Source of the DNA: Phoronis australis | Taxonomy: Eukaryota; Phoronida; Phoronidae | Assembly: GCA_002633005.1 (NCBI GenBank) | Contig: NMRA01000273.1 | Location: forward strand, 129,555 to 193,554 | Length of the DNA stretch: 64,000 nucleotides | Direction of reading: 5' to 3' | In this document: positions 34,872 through 46,530 of the stretch, in pieces | Position numbering within the stretch: the stretch's first letter is position 1 | Layout of the letters: each line of letters starts with the position of its first letter | The notes under the pieces: generated by a model | What the model saw: only the letters and a program-made list of their open reading frames with translations | Told to the model about the DNA's origin: nothing | Database searches by the model: none | Made by a program: the position numbers and the translations under genes

Positions 34872-34905
34872 ATGATAAAATCTCATCAATTTCGGACAAA
34901 AACTT
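34872..34905. repeat. Fragment of the TAAAATCTCA MITE family
   Basis: gataaaatctcatcaattt followed by ggacaaaa matches the left ends at 45296 and 57283. The rest of the element is not recognisable here. Confidence 0.4.
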
Positions 34906-34980
34906 GGTAGAATTGCACTTTTCATTTTTATTAACTGCCCTCTAATACATTGTCCTATGCCTGCTAAGGTAGATAACTTG

Positions 34981-35090
34981 GGTACTGGTCTGATAAAACG
35001 TGCCCGTAGTTTGAGAACCAGTTTGATGCCCGTTATTCAGTGGAGAAAACTGCTTCTCAAAATTCGGGCATGTTATATCAGACCATTACC
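34981..35090. mobile_element. 110-bp MITE with 9-bp target duplication
   Basis: The arms begin ggtactggtctgataaaacg on the left and, in reverse, ggtaatggtctgatataaca on the right, and continue through tgcccg and ttgagaa. Nearly the whole element is a hairpin. It is flanked by perfect 9-bp direct repeats gataacttg (34972-34980 and 35091-35099). A 9-bp duplication fits Mutator-like or Merlin-type transposition. No other copy was seen in the window. Confidence 0.85.
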
Positions 35091-35099
35091 GATAACTTG

Positions 35100-36041
35100 T
35101 ACATGGTAAAAGCATTGCTTTGATGTTACCCGAATGTTCTGAAGACAGGTCCACAAGGTGTTTACTGAAAAATTTTCTACAGATGCATCCGGGGTGTACT
35201 TTCCGTAGTTTCATAAGACGAAGCTGACAACAATACCGTAACAAAAAATTGAAGCCGTAAACTCCTTTCTATGAGTACTTCGTTGGTTTCAATTTACACG
35301 TCGCCTACCGACGGTGATTATATTTGTCACTTGAATTTTCATTCCTAAACGGATATTTGTGAATGTACACTCAGAGCTTTTTTGCAGGCAGAAAACTCCT
35401 GCACTTATCAGTTATGAAAAATAAGAAAATGAAATATCACTTGTCTGTCATTCTGTGTTCTAGATTAATGAGATTTTATTGTACTTTTTTATTATAAGTG
35501 CAAGGGATGTAAAAAGTAGACGCTTAATGTCATAATTTCTTTTCCATCCTCCAGTATTTGTGCTGTTGACTCAAGTTGCCTTTAACTGCCGTAAAACCTG
35601 GTCAGTTGAACGCTTCTGACACTCTAATATCTGGGTTGGACACTGATGAACCAAGCGTCAAAATATTGACTTTAATTCATGGATGCTTGGCTTGAAAGGT
35701 TTGAACTGGTTGCTTGGTGATGGATAGCCATTCATATCCCATGAACTTGTCAGGGCTCAAACAATTTATTATACAGAGTTATTACACATGCAATGATGAG
35801 TGGGTTTATAGTACGCAGCACGCACCCACCCGTGCCTTGAACTTTTAGTTTGCACTAAAGCCGTTTTTAGCGATTGGGTCAAGTTGAGGCCAGAAAAATG
35901 TCCAGCTGTCTGTGTATGACTATGGTGTGAAAACTGTCTTTGATACTTTGACGAGAAAGATTGATTAACATAATTAGAACAGGCCTAACTCAGTTTCTGT
36001 TTCACATGATTATCATGATGAACGACTCAAATCTGATGCCT
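35100..36041. other. No gene recognised
   Basis: AT-rich noncoding sequence; nothing with a second copy in the window was noticed. Confidence 0.4.
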
Positions 36042-36474
36042 GTGCCCAGTTGCACGAAACAGTCCCAAATGGGGACTGAGCTAAATTCCCTAAATCTATT
36101 TCGTATTTGAGGACTTGTGAAAACACCAATTTTCCTTTCTTATGCTGTTCTAGTTTCACTACTTTGTCAGTTTTAGGCTTTGATACAAATCGAAAGTGAC
36201 CTCTACGTTGAATTCTCAATATTATCATTGAAAGTAAATAGGGATCTTTTAATACCCTGGTTTCAGGACAAAGTCTCTTTATTTTCACTGAATTCATGGC
36301 TTAGTTTTTAGACAGTTATATTATTGGAAAAATTCATTAGTTAAAGAGGATCTCAGAATGAAGATGAAGTTGTAGAAAAAGATTGCGTCTGTGAGTGAAG
36401 AAAGACACAAATATGCAAGAAATTTAGGGTCCTTAGTGGAGTCCCTATTTATGGCTGTTTCTTGCAACCGGCAC
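36042..36474. mobile_element. MITE of the GTGCC-GGTTGCA family, about 433 bp
   Basis: The left end gtgcccagttgcacgaaaca and the right end, in reverse, gtgccggttgcaagaaacag are inverted, and matching continues into a ggggact / agggact word. The ends resemble those at 5002-5402, so both belong to one family. The minus-strand open frame inside (36013-36297) shows no transposase motif. Confidence 0.7.
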
Positions 36475-36853
36475 TGAACTCACGGAAAGTAATTTTCATG
36501 ATAGTTTCCCATATGCTATTTTTGTTTCACATTTTCAGATAAGTTGTCGATGGCTTGTATAACCTGGCTGGCTTATAAGCAAAATGGTGGTCACTGAGAA
36601 GTGTTTAATGCATGACTGTTTAATTGCACCAGTAAATGGTATGCAAGTACCCACATTTCTCATTCTTTGTCATCTCATTACTTTTCCTGAGTGCGGTAGT
36701 TCTTCGCCGTGCGCAGTGTGAGGGACAAGTGAAGTTTTGTTTCGTCAATTTTTACATACTTTACAAATGACAAGCTTTGGTTTAAATGTCCCTAGAAACT
36801 GGCTTTTTTGTCCCTTTGTTTTGCTATCGCCCTTACTGGAGTGTTTCCTTCAG

Positions 36854-36962
36854 TCAGTTATGGATGAAGCCAAGCAGCATTGCAGTAAACATTTCCTGAA
36901 TGTCTCAAGACTCCTTGCGGCACAAGAATTCCATCTGATAAATGGGTTGTGTGATGTCACAG
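36854..36962 (+). CDS. Candidate internal exon, unknown gene
   Basis: A pyrimidine-rich acceptor (gtttccttcag) and a donor (tcacag/gtgaac) delimit 109 bp. Phase 0 is open throughout: SVMDEAKQHCSKHFLNVSRL then LAAQEFHLINGLCDVT. It ends in phase 1. The amphipathic helical composition is convincingly protein-like and vaguely recalls the BTB-BACK region of Kelch-type proteins, but this is not enough to assign a family. It is the best exon candidate on the plus strand; no neighbouring exon was identified. Confidence 0.5.
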
Positions 36963-37079
36963 GTGAACTCCGGGTGTTTTTTTTCTCTGTATCGCAGTAT
37001 CCCACAATAAATTCAAAATCTAGACCAGTGTAATACCTGAGTAACTGGTAATATTGGTACCTTAGGCAATACCAACTAA

Positions 37080-37120
37080 TGAAACCAAACCCCCCCCCCT
37101 CCACTTCTCCCCTCCTCCCA
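37080..37120. repeat. Polypyrimidine tract
   Basis: A run of c's followed by ccacttctcccctcctccc. It is a low-complexity tract shortly downstream of the 36854-36962 exon candidate; no acceptor with a coding frame follows it. Confidence 0.7.
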
Positions 37121-37258
37121 CAGTATCAATACTCTCCGCTTTCGTCACTTTCCGTCCCGTGCACATGTCCCAGATATCTACCTAATACAATGTTATGCAA
37201 ACTAACCGGGGACAATATCAAAGATGACAAAATGCCCACCTGAAGTGGTGGTGTGTCC

Positions 37259-37483
37259 TTACCACTCCTTTCCCTTTTTAGAACCTCTGGAGGTGAACAC
37301 TTTTCGACTTGATAAAAGCTCGATTTTTGCTCGTGTTTTTAATGAATCAATGAAACTCTTCTTCATTTCACCATGGGTACTATCCATAGACATGAGAAGA
37401 TTAGTAGTAGTATTGTTATAGATCATAGTCAACAACTTCACATCTTTGATATTTTCTTCTGGAATTCCCAGAGGGGGCGCCAC
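37259..37483 (-). pseudogene. Possible non-LTR reverse transcriptase fragment
   Basis: The minus-strand frame reads LGIPEENIKDVKLLTMIYNN then TTTNLLMSMD. The pattern GIPE..I...K.LY.N resembles the helix region before the catalytic box of LINE reverse transcriptases. The catalytic YADD box and flanking RT blocks were not found. The fragment is short and partly overlapped by other open frames, so chance resemblance is possible. Confidence 0.25.
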
Positions 37484-37670
37484 TCTCTTTCAGTGCACAA
37501 CTCGGCAGACAACACACTTGCTGGAAGGAAAACATGCATAACATCAGGTTCCGCTTGTGAATAGTGGCTTGGTAGTGGTCATGGCTTGTGTGCAAGATTT
37601 GAGGTCTTGTGCACTGAGAATACACATTGGCAGTTACTGTATTGCAGTCTATGTTGTGCTTACAAAGCAC

Positions 37671-38990
37671 TGGGAGATCTCATGAATACTGGTGGGATCT
37701 AACTTTCCTTGCAAGAAATTTACTCTATGATCTCATCCCAGGGCTACCTTGGTGCTACAAGAGCACAGGTGTTGTTTTGATTTCTAACATTGTTCTGTCT
37801 TTGCATATAAGGCCTGACCTTTAGCACTTTTTGTGAAGCATTTTCAATGTACTAGGGCCGACACAGAGAGTGTTCAGCAGTTTTTAACATTTCCACCAAT
37901 GAGCAAATGGCGAGGTAATTTTACTCACGAACAAAAATAGTTAACAAAATTACATAATTTTTGGTAAATGTTATCTATCAATTATAGGTGCAATCCAAGC
38001 TAGTAATGAATCTTTATTTTTAGTGAGAAATTTGACTAAATGATATTTCAGATGCCAGCCACTTTGTGTGCTGAAAGATGTGAAGGTTAGGACAGCCATT
38101 GCTGTATAAAAACTGAGTTGGCCACGCCTTCTTGACATCATGTAAATGAAGATTCTTGTAAAAATACACTGTTGCGTTTTACTTTCTTACCAGTTTTGCG
38201 CGTGTTCCCAACACAGCATTAGGATGTCCTTGTCAGGTGGGGGTACAGACACTTGGGGAACAGGTGAAATTTCATCCATACTTTAGTAGTGACATGAGCC
38301 ATATTTCCTTGTGGGAGCATTTCGGTAACAACACGCTCCAATCTTCACAATTTTTAGGGACAGTTTCCCATTTTCTTAAAAATGCGGATATGGCTGCGTA
38401 TTTTCCAAGAAAACAAGAAATAGTGTCAAAATTTAAGGTCTTTGCACGGATAATAGTTTTCTCACCAAGATGAGTTTTAGCACAGGTGTTTAAGCTCCTT
38501 GATGTTGACCACATTAGAAAATCAACATGTTGTAAACCCCTGCCATTCCGACATGGGCATGTGGTTTTCTTTGACAACACCACATGTTCTTGTTGGATTG
38601 AAACAGCCTGGTCCAACAGACACCTGCCGGTCACAACCTAATTAAAGTTTATGTAATTGCTTTTATTGAATTTGGGTAAAATTACCTCCCTAATGGCAGG
38701 TATGAGTCATCTACTGTGTTCTTTGCCTACTAATGGCATCCACTTTGTAAACAATTGTTATTTTAAAAGGAAGGAAGTCTTTCCTCGCTGACAGCTGTTT
38801 CATTAAACACAACAGAACTGTTAACATCAGAAATTCAAATTCTACCAACCCTCGCCTAGTTTGTAGGTATTGCCACATTGTTTGTTAAGGCAACATTAGT
38901 GGTTTGGGCAGTTAGCAAATTTCGTGATGTACTATTCACTTTTGGTATTTTAAAAGAACCAAATTTTATAGCTATAAAACTAACCTCGAC
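37671..38990. other. No gene recognised
   Basis: The longest frame (38272-38634, minus, 120 codons) is moderately protein-like but lacks a domain or splice context. Confidence 0.35.
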
Positions 38991-38999
38991 ATATTCCCA

Positions 39000-39290
39000 G
39001 CTTAGACAAGAAGTGGTTTCAGACTTTGGAAAAAAATGGCGTTATTGTTTGAGAAGATGGTTGGCACATAAAATTACTTGCCGTGACAAGCCAACTTATG
39101 GAGCTTTGTCTAAACCAATAGCGAAACGGCAATTCTTTTCAAGTCCGAAAACCAACTGAAACTTGACTAAAGAACAATAATAGACTAGTTTGGTTACGGT
39201 GAGTGGCATAAATCAAAAGCTTGTTTTTGTAATGGGAAGCTGGTTTATAGACACTTTTATATTAAAAATTTGAGCTTCGCTATTTTGAAG
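39000..39290. repeat. Dispersed repeat, partner of 43675-44080
   Basis: Shared words include ggca-ataaaat-ac, catgacaagcca-ctt / cgtgacaagccaactt, caacttgac and tttgt-atg--a-g-gggttta-tga. The copies are clearly diverged and the second has extra internal sequence. The open frame at 38878-39159 overlaps this repeat and is not considered a gene. Confidence 0.55.
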
Positions 39291-40768
39291 GACTTTTGAT
39301 TGGGATGTTTCATTTTTCTTTTTGCATGAATGATTTGACATTTTAGCAACTTAGTGTTAGCAATCACATCTTGATAAATGTAAATTGAATGAAGATGTGG
39401 AAATTTTAAAACAGTGACAGCTAGTTATGTAGGTATTCGGTTAACTCAACCCAGAGTAGACCATTTAAAAGTACCATCCACACTATGTGTTATTCCGGAA
39501 CAAATTACTCCTGGAACAAGCTGTCGCTGTTAGGACCTTTTTGCGCAGGCTGGGACACCTTTGACATGCCACCCTCTGCAGGCAAGGCAGACGTAAATGG
39601 CAGCTCACTGCTCACGGTGCATTTGCTTTAGTACGTACAAACAAGAGTGTCTTACACTTTTTGCGCCATATTTGTCAAAATATATTGGGTGTGCAGTGTG
39701 AATATGACTGACTCAGGTGAGAGAGGCAGTTAATCTAGGGTAACATGAAGCATGGACATGACTTGACCATTGGTGTGTGCTGGTCATGTCACCCAGATGT
39801 CCATGTGTTTATGCCTGGTAAAGCACTACACAGTGTAAGACAGCAGCCACTCTGGCTGGCAGGACTCCCTGACAGCTGATGGAAGTGGTGGGGATGATGG
39901 ATGGGCAACTGGTGGTGACATAACTTCACCTGCTGGATGGCATCTTCCTGGAAGCCATGCCAGGCACAGGGCCAGTTGTGTTGAAATGCCCCCTGTTTTA
40001 ATCAGTCAGGTGGGCTGGGAACATTTATTGGTTCCCAGTTTGAGTTTAGAGGATGGGAATCTCACCTGTTTTGTTATAACAATGTCAGAAATTTCTTATT
40101 CAAATTTATGTAACAAGCCTCTGGGAAAGTAAAATCATTAGGAGACACAGAAGCTGATCAGGTCAGATATGTGAAATTTTTGTGCGAAGTAAATGACTGT
40201 ATTAAAGTTGATCAAAATTGGTTAGCAAAGTACTGTTTTTACCCAACTTCGATGTAACCACTGTTTTGCTTTATTTGCATTCTGTGGCACTTACATAGTA
40301 AATACAAAAAATAAAAACTCATTTTGCAACTTAAAAGGCCACTTAGGACACCAGAATGTTTTGGCAGAGCTGAGACAAAAATAGAGCATATTGAAATATC
40401 AGGCCACTGGGGTGTAATGAAATCAGTGTTTTTTCATAATTATTCATTGTCAAAACTACTGGTACTACTTTTAAACTCATTTTACTGTCTGGATATGAAA
40501 AGCACTTCCTATTATGATTTAGAAATGTTAGAAGACTATTTTCCATAGTTGAGTTCCCCACATGTAGTTTACCACTTTCAGTTTGTGGGTTAAAGATGAC
40601 ATTTCCCTTAACTTATTAAAATTTTTAAAATAATATTGCATAAATGAGACCGGGTTGTACACAGAAAGTCTTCGCCCAGTTCGCACAAACATAATTTCCA
40701 AAACTGACATTTTTCTATTTTCAAAAGCTGAATACCTTGTGGTAAATTGTAGATGTAATACGACATTT
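39291..40768. other. No gene recognised
   Basis: Contains an imperfect hairpin near 39752-39806 (catggacat and atgtccatg arms). Otherwise noncoding. Confidence 0.4.
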
Positions 40769-40880
40769 AAACAGTTCAAACTAAGCTAATAACAGACTAA
40801 AATTTTCTCAATCTTGATGACAACTAAACAGTTCAAACTAAGCTAATAGCAGACTAAAACTGTCTCAATCACGATGTGAT
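40769..40880. repeat. 57-bp tandem duplication
   Basis: Two copies of aaacagttcaaactaagcta followed by at(a/g)(a/g)cagactaaaa and ctcaatc(t/a), 57 bp apart and slightly diverged. Confidence 0.8.
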
Positions 40881-42963
40881 ATTTTACTAAACAAAAAGTT
40901 CCCATGTCCTTCATGTGTTGTGAGGTGAAGAATTCCTGTGCATACACTGGGTTGTTACTCCATTGTATTGTGCTCATGTTGTGTCAATTACCCTCTTAGA
41001 GTGTACTTGGGCAAAATGTATGTCTCATTCTTCTTGTCGACAGTTAGTTCTGCAATTCTTGAAAACAAATGCTGATCTTGCCAGTAGCCATTTTTCAAAA
41101 TACTGGGAACATAATGAAATACACCTTGTCACTAGATGGCGATAGCGTAGTTTGTAGACAGCGTTCTGCATTCTTGTTGGGATTTAATGCAGTGGGTTGC
41201 CCTCATATGTATTTTATAAATTTGTTGGGTCCATTGTGCAGTCAAATTGCCACCGTGGTGCTGTTCAAATAATTCATATAAAACATGTCAAAATGAACAT
41301 GAATGAACTTTCGTTACTTCCCTGTCAACTCAACCCAACTTGCACACCAGAATTAGAATCTGGGTTCTACAAAAGATACTTTTGTGCTTCCCTGTTGGAA
41401 GCAGGTTGGTCCCATTGATAAGTGGATACACCTGTGGCTTAGCAGGTCTTTAAAGATCAATTAACACTAATATTTCATGAGACTACAGTTGGAGGTCCAG
41501 TGCTATTCTTCCCCAAGTCATACTTGGCGTGATGTAATGAAAATAAACCAGTTGGCCTAAGTTTGTTATCAATTTCAGTTCCTGATGGTTAAATAAGTAT
41601 CGCCTGTAATTAATAAAGGTGGGATGTTGCTCAACTGTTAATAGTGTCTTGGGATATTTAAATATACAGCCTGTGTTTATAGATGTTTCATGGCCTTTGT
41701 GTAAGCACTATCAATCAGCTGTTGGACAAGATAAATATACAGTCAAGTTTTGTAACCACTCCTATGTCTAACTATTTATTGGGCTAGATTTCTTATTCTT
41801 AGTAGCCATCCATTTTGTGGTGTGTAACTCAAACTTGTGTCTTTTTATTAGCATCTTTGTAAATTATGATCATTACTTATAAACTTCGACTCCTACCAGT
41901 TACATTTCATGTTTCATCTTCATGAATCCGGAGTCATTTGTTTATTATGTAAAGTCTGCATTAGTTTGTTGCATTGTGTTAACAAAGCAGGAGGTAATGA
42001 AAGTTGATCAGAAAATGCTTTGTTCACAATTTCTAAGAAATGACAATTTTTTTCATTTTTCTGTAAAACTGTTGATAAGTTCTGTTTTTCTACTACTTTC
42101 GGTCTCCATTTACTCAGAATGTTCTTCTTGAGTGTTAAACACATTTCATCTCACCTGTTGCAGTGGCATCCAGTACACATACACACATACTGCCCCTCTA
42201 GTCTGTTGACAGAAGCACATGCACTAATCAACACCACTAAACAAAAGCAGTGCCTCTCTCTGACCAGAATGCTGGTCAATGGGTGTACAGGTGAAGTACA
42301 TGTGTGTGCATGCGTGCGTGCGTGCACTGCCCTTATGAACTTCACTCAAGTTAGGGACCACTTGACCATTCTAGACCAATTTGTGGCCTTGGAGATTTAA
42401 AATAGTTAATTACGCGACCGTCACACGCTGACTTTGGAGGTGTATGCCTTTAAGTATTTTCTTGTGAAAACAGACTTGTAGCCTGGAGGCATCTGGCCAA
42501 AGGTGTTTTTTACGAGACTTGTTAGCACAAGTCCCCAATAAGTCAGCAATAGATCCCCATATGACATGCCCCGCCCACCCCGTTTCCTAATATAGCATCC
42601 CCTCCTCCTGCATGTTGAGCTGTTGCGTAATGACTGATTTTAGATGACTGTTTGGCCTAAACGCTTGTGAACCTTAAACACGATGTCTTAATATCATAGG
42701 TGTGATGTGTTTTAATTCAGTTGATTATTTCTTTTACCATTGCCATTCTCTAATACCATTTCAATACTGTGACAGAAAGACATTTGCATCAAAACTTGCA
42801 GCTGACACAGCACTTTCACGCATCCTCATAGTGTGTAGCAGTGAGGTGAAACAGTGTCTTCCATTGTAATTTTTGAATTTGTTATGGCCAATATTATGGC
42901 AGTCAATTTCAAGGTCGCAGCCTAGAGCATTTTAGCATATTTTCAAATACAATTTAACAACCG
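40881..42963. other. No gene recognised; short simple repeats
   Basis: A gtgtgtgcatgcgtgcgtgc microsatellite lies near 42300-42328. Open frames are short and overlapping, without domains. Confidence 0.4.
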
Positions 42964-43009
42964 TTAGTCTCTAGTGTCTCTTGGCCTTAGTCTCTAGTGT
43001 CTCTTGGCC
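42964..43009. repeat. 23-bp exact tandem duplication
   Basis: Two identical 23-bp copies (ttagtctctagtgtctcttg plus gcc) lie head to tail. Confidence 0.95.
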
Positions 43010-43674
43010 GTACTGTGGCCGTCATTTCTGGTACTTGTAGCACAGTTCATGCCTGTATTCCTAACTAAACAACTGGTTGTCATTTCATCTTTCAACACAG
43101 CTGGATGTCCATGTCGGTTTAAATGATACAGAAAAAACAGCTAATTATCCACACATGTCTGATCAGGGACAGCAAACCATGTGTGAGCTGTTGACTTACC
43201 ACTTGGTGTTGCTGCTTTTGGTATTTACCTGCTTGGCCAAGTGTGAAACTAACAAGGTGTGAAGGCAACTGGCTGACGGGGTTATTTGGTATAACTCTTG
43301 AAGGCAAGGAAAAGTTTATTTGAGCATTAATATTCGTTTTGTGGTGTTAGGCGGCAAGTTTTGTATTCGTTAATTTGTCATGGATTTCATTTTTGTGAAC
43401 ATCAACCTTGATTATCATTGAGAACAGTCGTCGTAGTTTGGATTGTGTTTTCTGTGTTTAGCAGGTGTGAATTGGTGGGATACCAAAAGGATGATTGATT
43501 GCTAATTGGCAAAGTATACTTTGATGAATAATTCGTTCAGTGTAATTTGTGCAGGTTTCACAATGAAATTCAAAACAATGCCTATCACATCGAATGTAGA
43601 GCGGATTTAAATTAGCATTCCATCAAAAGACGCACACTTTTGATTTAAACCTCTTACCACCATAAATTTTGTCT

Positions 43675-44080
43675 CGATCGAGAGAAGTAGTTTCTGGATG
43701 TGCAAAAAACTAACCGTTCATTATTCTTTGAAAACATGCTTTGGCATAAAATGACACGCGCCATGACAAGCCAGCTTGACTGAAGAGCCTGGCGTGTGCT
43801 CCTAAATGACCTGAATCTCACAAAAACCCAAGAAAACACTAGACTTCACGAGATCTCACCATGTATTGTAAATGAAGCACGTCAGTGATCACGCTAACAT
43901 ACTTAGTGAGATTCTTGCGCCTACAAAACTCTACCCTCGTCTCGAGTAATAATAAACAGCCAGTCCTTTGGAAGCCCAGAAATCGCCTCCAACTTGACTC
44001 TGAAAGTTAGTATTTGTGATGAAAGGTGGGTTTATTGACGCGTCAGGTTTCTAAAATGTGTATGTTAATCATGTTTCTTT
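43675..44080. repeat. Dispersed repeat, partner of 39000-39290
   Basis: See the shared words listed at 39000-39290. The element edges are not defined and no inverted ends were identified. Confidence 0.5.
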
Positions 44081-44599
44081 ATGGGCGTCAGTGTTCTCCA
44101 CAACTGAAAACACAAATGTATTGAAAGTGCATCATAGGTAGTTGCACTGTCTGAGTGGACCTGCCTAATGTTACCTGATGTATCCAGACTGTGGTGCACA
44201 GTAGCATTGAAAAAAACATGTTCTGTCTAAAAACTGATGACTAATTTTTTAACAGTAGTACCTGAGATTGTTCTCAAAAAATGAAAACCCAAAGGTGTTA
44301 GGTGCCACTCAAACGTGTCACATGTGCTAGCAAAAGGGTTACACTGAAGTTGAAACGGGTCACACTGACACTACACTGATATGTACTGTAATCCTGCCAA
44401 TACAAGCCCAGCCTCTAACGGAAGCAGTGAGAGGGCTTTGTATTCAGGTGTTGGCCTTTTTGAAAAACGATAACTTTCACAAGTGTCACTTCAGGCTATG
44501 CTTTGAATGGTGCAGTTTGTTTTACCCTTGTGTTTTGCATTGAACAATTTCTAATGGATTGGAAATGAAACCATGTAGAGGTGTTTATTGCCAAGCTTC

Positions 44600-44640
44600 A
44601 GTAATAATAATAATAATAATAATAATAACGATAATGATAA
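44600..44640. repeat. Trinucleotide microsatellite (taa)n
   Basis: A run of about nine taa units decays into ataacgataatgataat. Confidence 0.95.
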
Positions 44641-45295
44641 TTATAAAAACGTTGCCGGTGGTAATCTTTTTTGCAACATGTTAGACTGCAGAATGGCATG
44701 ATCAGTTTGAGTACTGCAAAAATAAATTGAAGCACAGGAAATGCTGTGACTTAAACTGTGTCTTAGCTGTGTGGAGCCCTCACCACTACTTTTGACACCA
44801 AAGCAAGTAATTTTCAAACTGTTTACCCCTAATTTTAATGGTGTGATATTGGGCATGGTTTCCAGTGGATGATATTCATTTATGATTGCCTTATGTTCTT
44901 CATATACTCAGTCTTTCTCATATGGCTGTGAAGTTCACTTATGGTTTGTCTTTTCAGCACTATACATTACGATATGGCTGAAATGGAATGAGCTGGCTTT
45001 CTTTGCAACATTGTGTACTGTTTATTTACCTACGTGCCTTCTATCTTTTGAAGGCTCAGACTGCATTGCTGGGTATGTCAGAGATGTTGGCAGGCTGTGT
45101 TAAGCGTGCCAGCCCAAGTCAAACAGCGTAATTAGCGCGGCCTAAAATAGGCGAACCTGCTATAATAGTCGTGGGAACTGTTTCAAAATACCCACCTCAG
45201 CATCTGCTGTTGGCCGTCCCAGTGCAATAGAAACATTACAAGGATGCCGTGTAGACATGGGAAATAACTCCGATCCTCTTGAGTTTCATTTAGAG

Positions 45296-45569
45296 TAAAA
45301 GCTCATCAATTTAGGACACAATATGGCGGACAGGTGAAATTTTATTTCCTCGTTTTTTACGAATTATACTTAGTGCCAAAGTGAGGCTTTGCAATACCAT
45401 AGAATTCTGGGCTAGAGTTCTACGGCCATATCCTTGTTCTGTGCCATAGCTACCAACAGACAATATTTTGAAAAGTTTTGATCACTCACAATAATGGTTA
45501 AAACTCTTGAAAACATGAGGAAAGTGCTATTTTAGCAATTATTTTCTTCTGTAATTGGTGAGATTTTAC
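45296..45569. mobile_element. MITE of the TAAAATCTCA family, copy 1
   Basis: The left end taaaagctcatcaatttagg is matched in reverse by the right end, taaaatctcaccaattacag. The internal words acacaatatgg, gacaggtgaaattt, gtgctat and gcaattatttt are shared with 57283-57518. Outer TA dinucleotides suggest Tc1/mariner-type duplication. Noncoding. Confidence 0.7.
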
Positions 45570-46184
45570 TGCATGCTCATAGTTTTGTAATAATTTAGAT
45601 AAAAAAATTGCCTGAATCGCTGGGGGAGCTGATGTTTCCACAAGGTAGTCAACTACACATTTCCAAAGGAAGGTTTTCCTACAACTGGGATGTCGTCGGC
45701 ATTTTATTCTTTTTTGCTATCTGTGGGGGCCGATAACCTTGTTCATCCACCTATGTATGTACAGCTTTATCAAAACTCTGTTGTTTATCTGGGATTATTA
45801 AATATACTGATTGTTGTGAGCAATGATTATGAAACTATAATACCATGGTATGAGTTATTTGCTCTTTATGACTTGGAATGATGATGATGAAGGTAATAAA
45901 AATAATTATATGTAAATTAATTATCACATTATTTATGCTATACAATATTTTAACTACTTAAAACAATTATAGGTCACAGCTGCAGGATATGTAAAACAAC
46001 ACCAAAGTCATGGTATTACTAAAGCATTTTTGTGAGAATTTTAGCTGAAAAAATCCAAAAAAATCTATCAAATTGATAAACTTATTGGGTAATCAAGGGC
46101 ATTTGTAGGTGAAATCATTCATTAGTCTTCAGCTATGAGGAGGGATTACAACTCACTTGTTTCTACTTAAGAAGTCATCTGTCA

Positions 46185-46530
46185 AATCCTTCTGTAAAAT
46201 TGATTTTACTTGATCAGTTTGGAGTTGATAAGGAAGTTTTGTGCACATCAACGTTGAATTGAAAAATGACTGCAAGTCATTCTTCGATTTTTAGCCTTGT
46301 GATGTATTGTCATATTAGCCACTTCCCCTAACAATGGCTGTGTCAAATGTCTTTGTTAAAACAAAGTATTTACTTGACCAAAAAATGAGGGTTGACTAGG
46401 CAGTTCTTTGTGCACCGACGTTGAACTGAAAAATGACCTTGCAGTTAGTACATTGCTAATTTTTAGCCCTGTGACATATTGTCGTATTAGCCAATCGCCA
46501 GCGCCTGACAATGGTTGTGTTTCATCCAGT
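46185..46530. repeat. Diverged tandem duplication, unit about 180 bp
   Basis: Two successive units share tttgtgcac-tcaacgttgaa / tttgtgcaccgacgttgaac, tgaaaaatgac, tttttagcc-tgtgac(g)tattgtc and tattagcca, and end acaatggctgtgt / acaatggttgtgt. Divergence is considerable, so the duplication is old. No coding content. Confidence 0.8.

Noticed and set aside
38272-38634. 120-codon minus-strand frame
   Set aside because: No recognised domain and no exon signals; overlaps a plus-strand frame.
44950-45075. Hydrophobic exon-like stretch after cttttcag
   Set aside because: Weak donor and low-complexity hydrophobic translation; not better than chance.
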